The notes: a model not told the origin generated them from the sequence alone. DNA of 64,000 nt from Collinsella sp. TM10-22 (GCF_003466125.1 NZ_QSOC01000004.1:124001-188000), one strand, 5' to 3'. Shown: positions 1 through 8,484, counted from the first letter of the stretch. Translations and numbers: made by a program.

Positions 1-476
1 GTATCGAGGCAAACCTCGTTGCCACGACTGGCTTCAACTACATCCAGGCAATCTGGTCGGTTTCCATCATCGCCCAGGGCGGCGGCGCCATCGGCATGTA
101 CCTCATTCACAAGAAGCATTCCAAAGAGCGCAACATCTGCATGTCGTCCTTTATCCCGACGCTGGTCGGTATCTCCGAGCCCGCAATCTTTGCTGCAAAC
201 ATGCGCTACTCGATCATCCCGTTCATCTGCGCTTGCATCGGTGCAGGCTGCGGCGGTGCCTTCGTGAAGCTCTTTGAGGTGCGCGCCATCGGTCAGGGTC
301 TGACCGGCGTGCTTGGCCTGCTCATCGTTACGCCCGAGACGCTCGTGTGGTATGTGGCTGGCAATCTCATCGCCTTCATCGTGCCGATCGTCTTGATCTT
401 TGCCTACAACAAGGCAAAGGGCGTGCCGACCACCGATGAAGAGGGCGCTGGCGCTGGCTTCGACGTTAGCTTCTAG
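1..476 (+). CDS. Sucrose-type PTS permease, EIIC C-terminus (5' partial)
   Basis: This is the C-terminal 157 or so residues of a phosphotransferase-system membrane permease; the frame is open from base 3. The segment GISEPAIFAANMRY is the signature of the glucose/sucrose/beta-glucoside EIIC superfamily. It is followed by hydrophobic stretches (VLGLLIVTPETLVWYVAG, LIAFIVPIVLIFAY) and a short acidic tail. No EIIA domain follows, so the protein is an EIIBC or EIIC form that needs EIIA from elsewhere. The sucrose-6-phosphate hydrolase gene starts 96 bp downstream on the same strand, so sucrose (or a related fructoside) is the inferred substrate. The N-terminus and any EIIB domain lie outside the window. 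Confidence 0.85.
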   Translation, partial: IEANLVATTGFNYIQAIWSVSIIAQGGGAIGMYLIHKKHSKERNICMSSFIPTLVGISEPAIFAANMRYSIIPFICACIGAGCGGAFVKLFEVRAIGQGLTGVLGLLIVTPETLVWYVAGNLIAFIVPIVLIFAYNKAKGVPTTDEEGAGAGFDVSF

Positions 477-571
477 TTGAGCCGTTCAGCGTAATGTGCG
501 GATAAGTCCATTTGGGGAAGGGCGTTCGGCTCGTGTGAGTCGAGCGTCCTTTCCTATAGACGAGAAGGTCA

Positions 572-2020
572 ATGGCGATGTTTAATCAAAAAAACAAGGT
601 GATGCGTGCGGACTATGAGCAGTGGCGTGCCGGACAGGATGAGACGGCGGCTCGCATCGCGTCCGACCCCGATAGGCTTTTGTTCCATGTGGAGCCTGAG
701 CTTGGCTGGCTCAACGACCCCAATGGTTTGGTTCAGATTGGTGATACGTATCACATCTATCATCAATACGATCCGTTCGATGCTGCGCATGGCGGTCCAG
801 TGCTTTGGAACCATCTGGCGACAAAGGATTTTGTGACGTACGAGAATCACGGTCCCGTGCTGTTCCCCGATTCCGATTTGGATTCGAGTGGAGCGTATTC
901 TGGTTCTGCCTTTGTACGTGATGGCAAGATTCACTACTTCTATACCGGCAACGTTAAGCATTTTGACCGTGATGATTACGACTACGTGTTGACGGGCCGT
1001 GAGCAAAACCAGATTCATATGGTTGCCGAGAATCCCGACGAATTGGGCGAGAAGCGCATAGCTGTTGGGCCGGTCGATTACCCCGACGATATCGGTACGC
1101 ACGTGCGCGACCCCAAGATCCTTGAACACGACGGTATCTACTACATGGTTCTGGGCGCTCGTACGAAAGACGACCGTGGCTGCGTGCTTGTCTATACCTC
1201 GCGCAATCTTGAGGACTGGAGCTATGCGACGCGCATTGAGTTGGGCGAGAAGTTTGGCTTTATGTGGGAGTGCCCCGATCTGTTTGAGCTCGATGGCGAG
1301 CTTATTCTCGTTTGCTGTCCGCAGGGTGTGCCTGCCGATGGCTGGCGTTACCGCAATCCGCATCAGTGCGTGTGGTTCCCCATCGAGGCCGATTGGGAGG
1401 CGCCGAGCTTTAAAATCGTCGGGAAGGGCATGCCCCCGATGGTCGATGCCGGTTTTGATTTCTATGCCCCGCAGTCCTTTGAGGACGCTGCGGGTCGGCG
1501 TTTGATGATCGGATGGTCGGGTTGCCCCGATGCGACGACAGAAAGCCCGACGGCGGCGCGCGGGTGGCAGTGCGCGCTGACGATGCCGAGAGAGCTGAGC
1601 ATGCGCGGCGGCAAGCTCTGCCAGTGGCCGGCGCACGAGATTGAGAGGATGCGCGGCGATTGCGTTCGTGCTGTAGGCGGTGAGACCGTTGAGGAGCCGG
1701 GACGCCTGTTTGATGTCGTGGTTTCCTGCGAGGGAGCCAAGATGATCGAGCTCGAAATCCGCAAGGGTGTCTTTGTGCGTTATACGGACGGGATGCTTGC
1801 CCTCGATATGGGCGACGAAGGCTATGGACGCGACCAGAGGTCGATCGAGCTCGGCGAACTTCGCGACCTGCGCGTGCTTTCGGACACTACGATGGTCGAG
1901 ATTTTTGCCAACGGTGGCGAGGCGGCACTTACGAGCCGTACCTATTCGCCGGCGGTTCCGGCGATGGCGCTGAACGCCGAGGGTGCGGCGTCGATGGATT
2001 TCTACCGCCTCGCTCATTAA
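572..2020 (+). CDS. scrB: Sucrose-6-phosphate hydrolase (GH32)
   Basis: Cytoplasmic GH32 beta-fructosidase of 482 aa, the usual length for bacterial SacA/ScrB. It cleaves sucrose-6-phosphate delivered by a PTS into glucose-6-phosphate and fructose. The catalytic residues are visible: WLNDPNG at residues 46-52 with nucleophile Asp49, RDP at 179-181 (transition-state stabiliser), and ECP at 233-235 with acid/base Glu233. There is no signal peptide, which fits an intracellular phosphorylated substrate. The ATG is preceded by AGAAGG. The upstream PTS permease fragment gives the pathway context. An inulin/levan-type fructosidase is less likely given the absence of a secretion signal. Confidence 0.93.
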   Translation: MAMFNQKNKVMRADYEQWRAGQDETAARIASDPDRLLFHVEPELGWLNDPNGLVQIGDTYHIYHQYDPFDAAHGGPVLWNHLATKDFVTYENHGPVLFPDSDLDSSGAYSGSAFVRDGKIHYFYTGNVKHFDRDDYDYVLTGREQNQIHMVAENPDELGEKRIAVGPVDYPDDIGTHVRDPKILEHDGIYYMVLGARTKDDRGCVLVYTSRNLEDWSYATRIELGEKFGFMWECPDLFELDGELILVCCPQGVPADGWRYRNPHQCVWFPIEADWEAPSFKIVGKGMPPMVDAGFDFYAPQSFEDAAGRRLMIGWSGCPDATTESPTAARGWQCALTMPRELSMRGGKLCQWPAHEIERMRGDCVRAVGGETVEEPGRLFDVVVSCEGAKMIELEIRKGVFVRYTDGMLALDMGDEGYGRDQRSIELGELRDLRVLSDTTMVEIFANGGEAALTSRTYSPAVPAMALNAEGAASMDFYRLAH

Positions 2021-2172
2021 CCGTGCATGGAGCACGATTGGACTTGTTGGGCGGAATGTGTCGCAGTTGCCGCGGCCAGCTACCGCTTATCGCGTATAGC
2101 GACCGTTTGCGGAATAAGTAACACTCCTTAATAAACCGTGTAGAATCTCAGATAAGCACGGAGTTTTCCAGG

Positions 2173-2211
2173 GAGACGCTGTCCTTTGTTGTGTGCAAGG
2201 GACGGCGTCTC
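2173..2211 (+). promoter_or_regulatory. Long leader hairpin upstream of degV
   Basis: A 16-bp stem (GAGACGCTGTCCTTTG paired with CAAGGGACGGCGTCTC, counting G-U pairs) with a 7-nt loop lies 87-125 bp before the degV start. A possible -10 (TAGAAT, 2141-2146) lies just upstream, so the hairpin would be in the 5' leader. It is followed by CTTTGG rather than a clean T-run, so a terminator or attenuator role is possible but unproven. Confidence 0.4.
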
Positions 2212-2297
2212 TTTGGCGCTTGGAGGCCGTTCTACAGCAGGACGGTGGACGTGCGTCATATATTAAAAAACCAACGTCGAGATGGGTCGTGATAAGA

Positions 2298-3152
2298 ATG
2301 GGCAAGTATGTAATCGTGGTTGAGTCTGGGTCGGATGTGACGCCAGAGCTCTGCGAGCGCTACGGCATCGTGCGCGTGCCCATGCATGTCACGATTGGTG
2401 ACGAGACCGTCGAGGACGGCTCGATCGATCCGCTCGAGATTTATTCGCGCTGCAACGAGTTTGGTGTGATGCCCAAGACCAGTGGCTGTTCGCCAGCGGA
2501 TTTTGCGTATGCGTACGACCGCATCCATGCCGAGCAACCCGACGCGACTATTTTGCATCTTGCATATTCCGAGGCCACGACCTGTTCGCATCAGTCCTCT
2601 AAGATTGCGGCTCAGGGGCGCGACTACGTGTTCTCCATGGACACGCGCTTTGTCTCGGTGGGCCAGTCGCTCGTTGTCGTCGAGACCGCCAAATACATCG
2701 AGGCTCACCCCGATGTCACCGTCGACGAAATCTTTGCATTTACGAACTCCGTCATGGACCGCGTGCTGCTGGGCTTTGTTCCTACGGACCTTGCCTTCCT
2801 TAAGGCGGGCGGTCGCTTGTCCAACGTCGCGTTCCTGGGCGCCCATCTGCTCAAGATTAAGCCCTGCATTGAGGTGACGGGTGGTAAGTTCGTGGCGACC
2901 AAGAAGTTCCGCGGCTCTATGCTCAAGTGCGCCCGTGCCTTTATTGATCACATGGTAGAGAAGGGCGAGATCGACTACTCGCATATTGGCCTGGCGTATT
3001 CGGTAGGCCTTTCCGAGGAATTGCGCGACGACATGGAAGTCTATGCGCACGGCCTGGGCTTTAAGGACGTTACCTGGACTCAGGTCGGCGGCGTCATCTC
3101 GAGCCATTGCGGCCCGACCGCCTTCGGCGCGGTGCTCACACTCAAGGCGTAA
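2298..3152 (+). CDS. DegV family fatty-acid-binding protein
   Basis: A 284-aa DegV-fold protein. Members bind one fatty acid between two domains, and some (FakB) present it to the kinase FakA. The N-terminus MGKYVIVVESGSDV matches the family opening. The lipid headgroup motif is TSGCSP at residues 61-66, and LAFLKAGGRLS followed by a CIEVTGGK segment is the typical mid-protein core. The frame is open upstream to 2193, but the ATG at 2298 begins exactly at the conserved strand, so it is preferred. No FakA (DAK-domain kinase) is adjacent. Which fatty acid it binds cannot be read from sequence. Confidence 0.88.
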   Translation: MGKYVIVVESGSDVTPELCERYGIVRVPMHVTIGDETVEDGSIDPLEIYSRCNEFGVMPKTSGCSPADFAYAYDRIHAEQPDATILHLAYSEATTCSHQSSKIAAQGRDYVFSMDTRFVSVGQSLVVVETAKYIEAHPDVTVDEIFAFTNSVMDRVLLGFVPTDLAFLKAGGRLSNVAFLGAHLLKIKPCIEVTGGKFVATKKFRGSMLKCARAFIDHMVEKGEIDYSHIGLAYSVGLSEELRDDMEVYAHGLGFKDVTWTQVGGVISSHCGPTAFGAVLTLKA

Positions 3153-3183
3153 AGGCCTGGCGTCTATCGATTTCTATTGCCAC

Positions 3184-3218
3184 GGCGGCGGGCGGGTTGC
3201 GATAACCCTCCCGCCGCT
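3184..3218 (+). terminator. Hairpin after degV
   Basis: A GC-rich stem, GGCGGCGGGCGGGTT paired with AACCCTCCCGCCGC, lies 30 bp after the degV stop and is followed by TCTTGC. It probably terminates degV transcription; the T-tract is weak. Confidence 0.5.
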
Positions 3219-3340
3219 CTTGCGTGGGGTCAAATAGAACAATCCAATTGACCGCTAAACCATTTCACCATCATGCGTATGGGCTAGAATGGCTCTGGCA
3301 TTTTAATTGGTTGCACCCAAGGAGAGGCAAGGTAGCGCGA

Positions 3341-4159
3341 ATGGCAGAAATGACGCTTGAGGGTGTGGACGCTCGTCCCGAGGACTCTGCGTTTGCCCTT
3401 GGCCGCGTGCATTCAATCGAGACGATGGGAACGGTCGACGGACCCGGCATCCGCTTTGTGGTGTTTGTCCAAGGCTGTCCCATGCGCTGCGCGTATTGCC
3501 ACAATCCCGATACCTGGTCGGTCAACGGCGGCACGATGGTGACCGTCGAGCACCTCATGGATGAGTTCCAGAGTAACCACGAGTTCTATCGCAGCGGCGG
3601 AATTACGGTGTCCGGCGGCGAGCCGCTCCTACAGCCTGAGTTTTTGGCCGACCTGTTCCGTGCAATGCACAACAACCCCGATGGCCGCGTGCATACCTGC
3701 TTGGACAGCTGCGGCTATGCGTTCGATCCCAACCACCCCGAGAAGTTCGATGCCGTTCTCAACGAGACCGACATGGTGCTGCTCGACATCAAGCATGCCG
3801 ATCCGGCTGAGCATAAAAAGCTGACCGGTTGCGATCCCGCACGCATCTTGGCGTTTGGCGATGAGCTTGCACGTCGCAAGATCAAGGTCGTTATCCGCCA
3901 CGTGGTGGTGCCCGGCATTACCGACACGGTGGAGGAGTGCGAGGCGCTCGGTCGTCTGATCGCTCCATGGCACAACGTGGTGGGCCTGGAAATGCTGCCG
4001 TATCACACCATGGGTGTCGCCAAGTACGAGCAACTGGGCATTCCCTATAAGCTTGAGGGCGTGCCCCAGATGGATACCGCGCGCATGCCCGAGCTGCGCA
4101 ACGCCGTCATGACGGGCATGAAAAAGCGCCGCGCCGAACTCAAAAACGCCATCGGCTAG
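3341..4159 (+). CDS. pflA: Pyruvate formate-lyase activating enzyme (radical SAM)
   Basis: A 272-aa glycyl-radical activase. It uses S-adenosylmethionine and a [4Fe-4S] cluster to install the glycyl radical on pyruvate formate-lyase. The cluster motif CPMRCAYC gives Cys46, Cys50 and Cys53 (C-x3-C-x2-C), followed by HNPDTW and the SAM-binding GGITVSGGEPLLQ. HSIETMGTVDGPGIRFVVF before the cluster is the classic PflA opening. The frame continues upstream to 3224, but the ATG at 3341 sits 8 nt after AAGG and gives the normal family length. No pflB lies in the window, so the partner is encoded elsewhere. It could serve a related glycyl-radical enzyme, but the absence of an inserted ferredoxin domain favours PflA. 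Confidence 0.9.
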   Translation: MAEMTLEGVDARPEDSAFALGRVHSIETMGTVDGPGIRFVVFVQGCPMRCAYCHNPDTWSVNGGTMVTVEHLMDEFQSNHEFYRSGGITVSGGEPLLQPEFLADLFRAMHNNPDGRVHTCLDSCGYAFDPNHPEKFDAVLNETDMVLLDIKHADPAEHKKLTGCDPARILAFGDELARRKIKVVIRHVVVPGITDTVEECEALGRLIAPWHNVVGLEMLPYHTMGVAKYEQLGIPYKLEGVPQMDTARMPELRNAVMTGMKKRRAELKNAIG

Positions 4160-4181
4160 CGAGCCATTTTCGCTCCCCAAA

Positions 4182-4214
4182 GGCACTCATTGGGGACAGA
4201 CTTAAATGAGTGCC
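4182..4214 (+). repeat. GGGACA-core palindrome R1
   Basis: Stem GGCACTCATT paired with AATGAGTGCC around a loop containing GGGGACAGACTT. It lies just after the pflA stop and is one member of the interspersed palindrome family described in the findings. Confidence 0.6.
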
Positions 4215-4250
4215 CCTGGGCACCAAGTTGATTGCCAAAGAGCCCCGTCA

Positions 4251-4327
4251 AGTTGCGGTGGAATAGTTCTTGTTTTTCGGCTTATGCCGTCCAAACAGGA
4301 ACTATTTCACCGCAACTGCGTTTTGGG
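4251..4327 (+). repeat. 77-bp palindrome (AGTTGCGGTG type)
   Basis: Arms of 25 bp (4251-4275 and 4303-4327) begin AGTTGCGGTG and end CACCGCAACT, with a small CGGC-ttat-GCCG hairpin in the centre. A close relative with near-identical outer ends lies at 21049-21117. The two palindromes fill most of the 316-bp gap between pflA and the next gene. A possible promoter (TTGGAA at 4411, TATCAT at 4433, 16-bp spacing) follows. Confidence 0.65.
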
Positions 4328-4475
4328 TAGAGATGTGCAACAGAATTGGCAAAAATGCATAGAAACGCTTGTGGTTTCTATAAAGACACCTTAAACGCCA
4401 CTGAATATCTTTGGAAAGAAATGCCTGCTCGGTATCATGCTGCTCGTATATAAACGGTAGCAGTCAGGAGACCAC

Positions 4476-5594
4476 GTGCGAAACATCGCATCGCGGGACG
4501 AGTATGTGCCGCAGCATGGCAGCAGATATAAGACGAAGGACACGTCTTCGCGTGGCCTTGCCGACACTCGCATCCGCGTGAGGAAGATTGCCGCCATTGG
4601 GATGCTAACGTCGGCGGTTATTATCCTCGGAATTACCGCCAAAACCTACGCGTCGGAGCGAATGGCACACTCAGATGCGTCAACGGTACAGACGCAAAAC
4701 AAAAAGGTCTCTGAATCTAAAGTCACCGCAAGTCAAACCCTGTCGACAGCGAACCTCAAGACGGGGCTTTCGAAGGCGGACTTTAACGATATTCCCTCAG
4801 GCGATACCGTGCAGACCTTCTCACTGGTTGATGACCAGATCCTCGCCCTGGAGGATGAGAACCTCGCCGCACTCCAGAATGCGCTTGACCAGGCGCAGGA
4901 GCTGGGCGATGTGGGCGTGGTGTTTTACGACCTGTCGGGCGGTAAGGGCGTGACGTATAACGCTGATGTCGAGGTGTACGGTGCGAGTAGCTACAAGGCA
5001 CTCTATGCGTTGTACATTTGCGAATCTCTGGTCGAGACGGGCCAGGTTTCACTCGATGACTCCCTTGGCACCTATGGTGGCTACAACATGGGTTGGCAGA
5101 CGGTACGCGACTTGATCGAGGCTGCGGTCGTTTATTCAGACAACGATTCGTTTATTGCGTTACGTGCGGCGTTTGACCGTGTCGGTTACGAGGATTGGAT
5201 TGTCGGCCTTGGCATCGATTACGATACGGCACTGGATCCGATGAGTGATTTTCCGACCTACTGCCCGCGCACTTCTGCGAGGTTATGGCGTGAGATGAGC
5301 GAGTATCTGAGCATGGATACCGAGACTTCACAGTGGTTGTCGGGCCTTCTGGCATCAACATCGCGCTCGTTTATTCGCGATGGCATTGCGGACGAGCAGG
5401 TTTTGGTGCGCAACAAGGCAGGCTGGATTAGCGAGGATGGTTACTATTCGACATGCGATGCAGGCCTCATCGACATCGATGGCCGTACCTATGTCATGAG
5501 CGTCATGACATCGATGCCATGGAGTGACCGTTCGAGCGAGGTTACGGCTGCGATTGCAAAGGCTCTGTTTGATACGCGAGCTGCACTGGCTTAG
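4476..5594 (+). CDS. Membrane-anchored serine hydrolase, class A beta-lactamase fold
   Basis: A 372-aa protein. The N-terminus is a basic cytoplasmic tail followed by one membrane segment (about residues 38-58), then an extracytoplasmic linker and a catalytic domain. The active-site triad motifs of class A beta-lactamases/PBPs are present: SxxK at Ser171-Lys174 (SSYK), SDN at 221-223, and KAG at 314-316 in place of KTG. Translation starts at GTG 4476, five bases after AGGAG. The family includes true beta-lactamases and low-molecular-weight peptidoglycan peptidases. No Glu166-type loop could be assigned with confidence, so hydrolysis of beta-lactams is not claimed. It appears to be monocistronic. 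Confidence 0.75.
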   Translation: MRNIASRDEYVPQHGSRYKTKDTSSRGLADTRIRVRKIAAIGMLTSAVIILGITAKTYASERMAHSDASTVQTQNKKVSESKVTASQTLSTANLKTGLSKADFNDIPSGDTVQTFSLVDDQILALEDENLAALQNALDQAQELGDVGVVFYDLSGGKGVTYNADVEVYGASSYKALYALYICESLVETGQVSLDDSLGTYGGYNMGWQTVRDLIEAAVVYSDNDSFIALRAAFDRVGYEDWIVGLGIDYDTALDPMSDFPTYCPRTSARLWREMSEYLSMDTETSQWLSGLLASTSRSFIRDGIADEQVLVRNKAGWISEDGYYSTCDAGLIDIDGRTYVMSVMTSMPWSDRSSEVTAAIAKALFDTRAALA

Positions 5595-5672
5595 CGTGTT
5601 CGTTTGGCGAGGTCAAACAAAATGCTGGTACCATACCTTGGTTGAGAATTTCGTATAGGTTTGGGGAATGGT

Positions 5673-6413
5673 ATGGCTACCATCGCGATTATCGGTGCGC
5701 TCGAAAAAGAGATCATGCAGATTAAGGAAGAGCTGAGCGACGTTTGCGAGGCACGGGAGGCAGGCTTGACCGTTGTGAGTGGTGAGCTCGACGGCCTGAC
5801 AGTTGTCGCCACAACGGCGGGCATGGGCACGGTGAACGCCGCCGCTGCAACACAGCACCTCATTAGCAAGTATGTTCCGCAGGCTGTTGTGTTTTCGGGC
5901 ATTGCGGGCGGTTTGAACCCCAAGCTCCATATCGACGACGTGGTCATTGGCAAACGCCTACGCTATCTGGATACCGATACCGCGCTTATCGCCGAGTCCG
6001 CACCGGGGCTCGAGGAGTTTGTCTCGACGCCGGCGTTGGCTGATGTTGCCGCCGCCGTGCTTGCCGAGCATGGGTTTGTGGACGAATCGCTGGATGTGGC
6101 GGCTGCGGAGAAGGACCCCAAGCAGTTCCTGTGTGGCACTATCGCCACGGGTGACCGCTTTGTTACGGGTGACGCCATGCGTAACGCTGCGATTGAGGCC
6201 ACGCATGCCGATTGCGTCGAGATGGAGGGCGCGGCAATTGCGCACATCGCGGCCAAGAATGGTGTCGATTGCCTGGTGCTGCGCGCTATCAGCGATAATT
6301 GCGACGAGGCATATGACGCGTTTTGCGAGCGCGAGTTCGATCTGGATGAGTACGCTCGCACCGCGAGCGGCATCACGCTTGACATCGTTCGTCGTATCGC
6401 CGCCGCGCAATAG
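5673..6413 (+). CDS. mtnN: 5'-methylthioadenosine/S-adenosylhomocysteine nucleosidase
   Basis: A 246-aa nucleosidase that hydrolyses methylthioadenosine and S-adenosylhomocysteine to adenine plus the thioribose, in the methionine-salvage and AI-2 pathways. It opens with MATIAIIGALEKEI, placing the catalytic Glu in the usual position near residue 12. VEMEGAA (ribose-binding Glu) and LRAISDN (catalytic Asp) follow in the C-terminal part, and GIAGG lies in the middle. An in-frame TTG at 5661 lengthens it by four residues, but the ATG at 5673 matches the conserved start and follows GGGGAA. It is followed 39 bp later by engB on the same strand. Confidence 0.92.
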   Translation: MATIAIIGALEKEIMQIKEELSDVCEAREAGLTVVSGELDGLTVVATTAGMGTVNAAAATQHLISKYVPQAVVFSGIAGGLNPKLHIDDVVIGKRLRYLDTDTALIAESAPGLEEFVSTPALADVAAAVLAEHGFVDESLDVAAAEKDPKQFLCGTIATGDRFVTGDAMRNAAIEATHADCVEMEGAAIAHIAAKNGVDCLVLRAISDNCDEAYDAFCEREFDLDEYARTASGITLDIVRRIAAAQ

Positions 6414-6452
6414 CACGCCCGTTTTGTAAAAACCTACGACCAAGGAGTGTCC

Positions 6453-7043
6453 ATGGCCGATTCCATTAACTATCAGCTTGCCAAGTTCGTCGCCAGCTAC
6501 GGCAAGGTTTCGCAGATCCCCGAGTCCACCTGTCCCGAGGTGAGCTTCGTTGGCCGCTCAAATGTGGGCAAGTCGTCTATCATGAACAAGCTCTTTGGCC
6601 GCAAGAACCTGGTCAAGGTTTCCAGCACGCCGGGCAAGACGAGCAACATCAACTTCTTTGAGGCCGACGACGTGCATTTCGTGGACCTGCCGGGTTACGG
6701 TTTCGCCCGTCGCTCCAAGGCCGAGCGCGACCGCTGGGCCGAGCTTATCGGCGACTTTTTCGACTCCGAGCGCAGCTTTAACCTGGTTGTGTCGCTGGTG
6801 GACATTCGCCACGATCCCAGTAAGCTCGACCATGACATGATCGACTACCTGCAGGGCAACGAATTCAACTTTATCGTCTGCCTCACCAAGGCCGACAAAC
6901 TCAGCCGTACCCAGCAGGCCCGTCAGGCGGCAGCCATCAAAAAGCAGCTCAACGTCCCGGCCGAAAACGTAATCATCACAAGCTCCCAAACCGGCACCGG
7001 CATCGACGAACTAAAAAAGCGCATCGCCGAGGCTTGCCTCTAG
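6453..7043 (+). CDS. engB: Ribosome biogenesis GTPase YsxC/EngB
   Basis: A 196-aa TRAFAC GTPase of the EngB/YihA/YsxC family, needed for late 50S subunit assembly. GTP-binding motifs are in order: G1 GRSNVGKS at residues 34-41, G2 around TPGKTSN at 59-64, G3 DLPGYG at 78-83, and G4 TKAD followed by a serine-rich G5 near the end. Length is normal for the family. The ATG at 6453 lies 5 bases after AAGGAG; an overlapping GTG at 6447 lies inside that Shine-Dalgarno and is rejected. Confidence 0.95.
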   Translation: MADSINYQLAKFVASYGKVSQIPESTCPEVSFVGRSNVGKSSIMNKLFGRKNLVKVSSTPGKTSNINFFEADDVHFVDLPGYGFARRSKAERDRWAELIGDFFDSERSFNLVVSLVDIRHDPSKLDHDMIDYLQGNEFNFIVCLTKADKLSRTQQARQAAAIKKQLNVPAENVIITSSQTGTGIDELKKRIAEACL

Positions 7044-7074
7044 TAAGGCTGCAGCCCCTCAAAAGCTCTCATCT

Positions 7075-7121
7075 ATATCACCCCAGTGATAGTTATTGGT
7101 AAACTATCACTGGGGTGATAT
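7075..7121 (+). promoter_or_regulatory. Perfect 20-bp palindrome ahead of the toxin gene
   Basis: Arms 7075-7094 and 7102-7121 are perfect reverse complements (left arm starts ATATCACCCCAGTG) around a 7-base loop. TTTTT follows at once, then AGGAGG and the toxin ATG at 7137. It could be an operator for the XRE antitoxin, an intrinsic terminator of engB, or both. Confidence 0.6.
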
Positions 7122-7136
7122 TTTTAGGAGGTCGAT

Positions 7137-7820
7137 ATGGAGCTTTGGCACGGGTCGGAGGTTGTTGTCGAGCATCCATCGTTGGATAAATGCAGGCAAT
7201 TCAATGACTATGGGCGCGGGTTTTATTGCACACCACATGAGGAAATGGCAATGGAATGGGCATGCCGGACCGAGTCTGATGGCATTGCCAATCGATATGA
7301 GCTTGATTTAGATGGCCTTTCGGTCTTGGATTTAGAGTCTGGGGAGTTCTCAATCCTCAATTGGCTTGCGATTTTGGCTAACAATAGGGAGTTCAATGTT
7401 TCGACACCGCTAGCGCGCGAAGGACTTCGTTATCTGCTGGATAACTGCCTGATTGATATTTCTCCCTATGACGTTATTCGAGGCTATCGCGCCGACGATT
7501 CCTACTTTTCGTTTGCAAGACAGTTTGTCAACGGCATGATCTCGCTCAGGCAATTGCAGCGCATTATGTTTTTGGGGGATTTGGGCATTCAATATGCGCT
7601 TATGAGTGAGCGCGCGTTCTCGGCGATCAGGTTCCGCGATTGGAAGCAGGCCTCGGGAGCCGAGTTTTATCCCAAACGATTTGAGCGAGAACAGAACGCT
7701 CGACGTAAGTATCTGGATACGGTCAATGGGTTCGATTCCGAAGGTATCGACATTAGGGATTTAATGGCAGGGAGGGTTGATTTAAATGATCCAAGAGTTA
7801 ATAGATCGTGGGCCGAGTAG
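7137..7820 (+). CDS. DUF3990-like putative toxin of a toxin-antitoxin pair
   Basis: A 227-aa protein. The opening MELWHGSEVVVEHP, then DYGRGFYCTPHEEMAMEWA, is the DUF3990 pattern (HGS, FG/YG-GFY-T). That family is grouped by fold with ADP-ribosyltransferase-like enzymes. The C-terminal half (from about residue 90) is alpha-helical and unassigned. A strong Shine-Dalgarno (AGGAGG) lies 5 bases upstream. The last 35 bases overlap the next gene, which encodes an XRE-type DNA-binding protein; this arrangement is typical of a type II toxin-antitoxin pair. Base composition is lower in GC than the neighbours, which fits horizontal acquisition. The toxic activity and the target are inferences. Confidence 0.65.
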   Translation: MELWHGSEVVVEHPSLDKCRQFNDYGRGFYCTPHEEMAMEWACRTESDGIANRYELDLDGLSVLDLESGEFSILNWLAILANNREFNVSTPLAREGLRYLLDNCLIDISPYDVIRGYRADDSYFSFARQFVNGMISLRQLQRIMFLGDLGIQYALMSERAFSAIRFRDWKQASGAEFYPKRFEREQNARRKYLDTVNGFDSEGIDIRDLMAGRVDLNDPRVNRSWAE

Positions 7821-8484
7821 GACATATCCCGTCTACTATCTCGAGGATGCAATGAACAATCTCGGCGACTGCTTTGACTATGCCGTTAACGATTATGGAG
7901 CAGAAGGATCGGAAGTTGCTGAACTCTTTTGCCTGAGCGGCGTAGCTCGCGAGTTCGAACGCGGCAACGCATGGGTAGTGTCGGGAAAATCGGGCGTTGA
8001 GCTGTTCGCGCTTATCGCCGAAAGGTCGGGCTATCAAAACAGGCCTATACCGGACTGCACCTATCGATTTGAGAAGACGCCGGAATATTGGACAGGCTGG
8101 ATATTGGCATACCTTCAGTGGCGCCTAGGAGAGTCTTTCGAAGATTTGCTGCATGTCGTTCCATTTGATGCGCTGCGCAGTCTGTACTACCCCTGGCACG
8201 AAGCCTCGGAGGAACGCGTGGCTCGCCTCGTCTGCGATATGGCGAAGAAAGCGTCCAGGCAAACAAAACTTGCGTTAGCAAGAAAGAAGCTTAAGAAAAC
8301 CCAACAAGACCTAGCATACGAATCAGGTGTGTCACTCCGCTCAATCCAAATGTACGAGCAGCGCCAGAGAAACATCAATGAAGCTTCGGTAACAAGCGTA
8401 AGAGCCATAGCAAAAGCCCTCCACTGCAACATCGAAGACCTCCTAGAACCAGTCTTTGAATTCAAAGAATCCAGCGCCGCCTAA
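7786..8484 (+). CDS. Putative antitoxin with C-terminal XRE helix-turn-helix
   Basis: A 232-aa protein. The N-terminal 60-70 residues (YYLEDAMNNLGDCFDYA onward) resemble the small DUF3791-type partner of DUF3990 proteins. The middle part is unassigned. The C-terminal third (about residues 165-225) is a helix-turn-helix of the XRE/Cro type: LALARKKLKKTQQDLAYESG, SLRSIQMYEQ, ALHCNIEDLLEP. The gene overlaps the toxin gene by 35 bases, so translation is likely coupled. A DNA-binding antitoxin would normally repress its own operon, which makes the palindrome at 7075-7121 the obvious operator candidate. The order toxin-then-antitoxin is the less common one. Confidence 0.65.
   Translation: MIQELIDRGPSRTYPVYYLEDAMNNLGDCFDYAVNDYGAEGSEVAELFCLSGVAREFERGNAWVVSGKSGVELFALIAERSGYQNRPIPDCTYRFEKTPEYWTGWILAYLQWRLGESFEDLLHVVPFDALRSLYYPWHEASEERVARLVCDMAKKASRQTKLALARKKLKKTQQDLAYESGVSLRSIQMYEQRQRNINEASVTSVRAIAKALHCNIEDLLEPVFEFKESSAA

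Noticed and set aside
569..2035. 488-codon minus-strand frame
   Set aside because: Shadow of the sucrose-6-phosphate hydrolase gene; no conserved motif.
5661..5672. TTG start for the nucleosidase gene
   Set aside because: It adds four residues before the conserved start and overlaps the Shine-Dalgarno of the ATG at 5673.
7081..7136. Promoter inside the palindrome (TTGGTA and TATTTT, 17 bp apart)
   Set aside because: Transcription would start at the ribosome binding site and leave no room for it in the leader.
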